DNA of 64,000 nucleotides, taken from positions 27,224,058 through 27,288,057 of the forward strand of contig NC_054083.1 of NCBI RefSeq assembly GCF_017562075.2. The letters are read 5' to 3'. The stretch's first letter is position 1, and each line of letters opens with the position of its first letter. Below the pieces are notes generated by a model. It worked only from the letters and a program-made list of their open reading frames with translations. It was not told the DNA's origin and searched no databases. Position numbers and translations under genes: made by a program. The DNA is from Anopheles merus (taxonomy: Eukaryota > Arthropoda > Insecta > Diptera > Culicidae). Shown piece after piece: positions 62,258 to 64,000 of the stretch.

Positions 62258-62292
62258 CTCAAAAAAATTTAGCTTAAGTTAAAATCTCTATC

Positions 62293-62866
62293 CTAATTAC
62301 ATTTTTCCAGGCAAATGCTCTCCTCAAAACAATGAGCGTATTTTTGTGTGTTTTGATCACTCAAAATGAAATCAAAACTAACACGAGCTTCCGAATTAAG
62401 GTTGATGGCATAGCTAATTATCTCAAAACTGATCACAACAGATGAAGCTATCCCGAAAATAGCATGCCAAAATGATAGCAATCCTCTAAAAACAAAATGT
62501 GTGCCATTGCAAAACAGACCTTTATTGGCGTACGTTGCAATAGTCTGGAATGCAGATAACGTTAGACATAATACGGAATAATTACTTCACAAACAACGGT
62601 ATACCGAGTGTCTTCCTCAACAACAACACGTCACTATCATTTAATTTTGTACATCTTATGCTCTTTTCACTCCCACAGCTTCAGGCGGCACCGCGAAACG
62701 CTCACTCACGGTAGAGATTAGTGTTTCTTCCGCACACAGTAGTAAATGCCTGTCAGTTTGATGAATTAAAAATGCTATCTGACATTCTAGCGCCACATCT
62801 TCTTTCGCACCATAACCACCAAGTAGCGGAATAATGCTATACGGCCCTTGCCATTTCACTCGCACG
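62293..62866 (-). CDS. Candidate two-exon gene fragment with hydrophobic segment
   Basis: Exon 62710-62866 (acceptor TTTTGCTCAG, donor ACC|GTGAGT) and exon 62293-62544 (acceptor GCATTCCAG) join in phase 0 across a 165-nt intron that has a CTAAC branch-point-like motif about 15 nt before the acceptor. Together they encode 135 residues to a TAA/TAG-type stop. The first part contains KWQGPYSIIPLLGGYGAKED and RHLLLCAEETLIST. The second contains NGTHFVFRG, an N-glycosylation-type site, then a hydrophobic stretch (about 20 residues, from SFWHAIFGIASSVV). A SINE lies directly downstream. I do not recognise the family; the 5' part is missing and the whole could be a chance assembly or a gene relic. 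Confidence 0.3.
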
Positions 62867-64000
62867 CTGAGCAAAACACGATGAATATTAAACGTTCATT
62901 TACTTTAACGTTGAATCGGATCGCGTCTCCCATCGACATGCGGAAACGCCCCCCCCCCCCCGCGCTTCCCGTGGTCAATTACATTACAGATTGTAAGCTT
63001 CTCTCGATTAGATGGTACAAATCCCGCAATGACCCCCCAAGGGGAGGCGACCCCACTCAGCTACGCGAACGAAAACAAAGCTCACAGCCATTAGAACCGG
63101 TACAGACCACGGGCCTAAGAGTGGTGCTGTTTTTTTTTTTTTCTTTTCTTTATCCTAGCACGTTTAGCCCACCCAACAACAACAACAACGACAAAAAATC
63201 ACACAAACTTACCAATCGCTGTCACGACGCCCCAGAGCCGTATCAGTGGCCGGAGACAGTGGCAGGGGCCGCCAAATTGACGCCGTCGGTTCCTTCCGTC
63301 CATGATGTCGCTGCGGTGGGGAAATGTGAAAGCTGCTCAGTCCCCTGATTGCCCACACACTATTGTGCTTCCCTTAGCTTAGCTGTCGGGGACCAGGGGG
63401 CGACTCCGCAGATGGCCTTGGAGTCTGTTTTTTTTTGTTTATCTCTCACACCACACTCTCCTCACTTGTTTTGGTAGCCCTCGTTCTGTATAGCTTAACG
63501 GGAAAACTTTTCCATCCGTTCTCACCGGAGCACGAAAACTTTGGCCCGGTTGGTTTGTGTGAGACCAATGCGTTCTTTGCTTGTTTTCTTTCGTGTTTCA
63601 CTGCCCCTTTATCTCTGTTGACGCGCTGTCGGCGTTCTTGTAATGAACCACTTGTCCGGCTGAAGTTGTGATTATCGACACCGGATTAACTGGTGGCAGC
63701 CTTTTTAGGGGTGAAGCAGTCGCGAAGCAGTGCGACGAGCTTTACGCAGCCACACACCACCTCACTCACTGCTCACCGCGGACTTCCGAGGGGCGGGATT
63801 CGCGAACCGTACTACAACACATCACACACACATTCCACCCGGCTGCCATTCGTTGATCATTTTATTGCGAGCCGTGGCAGAAATTCACTCAATGACACAC
63901 CGGGGAAAAAGCTTTCACGGGAGCACTGCACACTGTAGCTACGACCAATTTAAGCACGGTTTGGACTGGACTGCCTCGTTGGAATGCTGGCTGTCGCTTG
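62867..64000. other. Right edge, no gene supported
   Basis: Contains a run of ten C at 62,951-62,960, a T run and (ACA)n at 63,178-63,190. The frame at 62848-63348 is not convincing. Upstream exons of the 62.3-62.9 kb candidate would lie here. Confidence 0.35.

Overview
The window looks like nuclear DNA of a mosquito, most likely an Anopheles. It holds intron-containing genes with short GT-AG introns (58-108 nt in the compact cluster), glutamine- and alanine-rich low-complexity coding sequence, abundant microsatellites, and tRNA-headed SINEs that resemble (from memory) the Anopheles SINE200 family. Nothing points to a prokaryote or virus. Exon structures were built by hand from reading frames, splice-site matches and phase, with no transcript data.

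Left part (about 1-28 kb): gene-poor. It holds two exons of a large, unrecognised low-complexity protein on the minus strand (8768-16306, 3' end not found), and a small two-exon RING-H2 protein with a C-terminal membrane anchor on the minus strand (20084-20560). A SINE near 2 kb has 15-bp direct flanking repeats. The rest is intergenic or intronic, with microsatellites, degenerate GGAATC-type repeats and a strongly A-skewed tract near 23 kb.

Middle (28.4-36.1 kb): a cluster of repeats and inverted-repeat elements (28.4-30.3 kb) is followed by four compact housekeeping genes. These are a torsin-activator (TOR1AIP/LAP1-LULL1) homologue with a tandemly duplicated exon, TFIIF beta, the deubiquitinase OTU1/YOD1 (minus, convergent with TFIIF beta), and the PAT-complex subunit Asterix (plus, divergent from OTU1). 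Three act at or near the nuclear envelope/ER: torsin activation, ER-linked deubiquitination with p97, and membrane-protein insertion. I take the shared theme to be coincidence, not an operon.

Right part (37-64 kb): a multi-exon minus-strand membrane protein (37194-42393, 5' exon not found; arrangement resembles TMEM72) carries an in-frame TGA-C followed by a 36-codon coding-like extension. It is the best candidate in the window for something new: stop-codon readthrough. Farther right are a TA-flanked pogo/Tigger-like element without an evident transposase (51950-53406), three more SINE copies (38.5, 59.2 and 62.1 kb, one inside a degenerate tandem array), and weaker candidate exons on the minus strand at 55.8, 60.1 and 62.3-62.9 kb. 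Most of the remaining sequence shows nothing I can support as genic.
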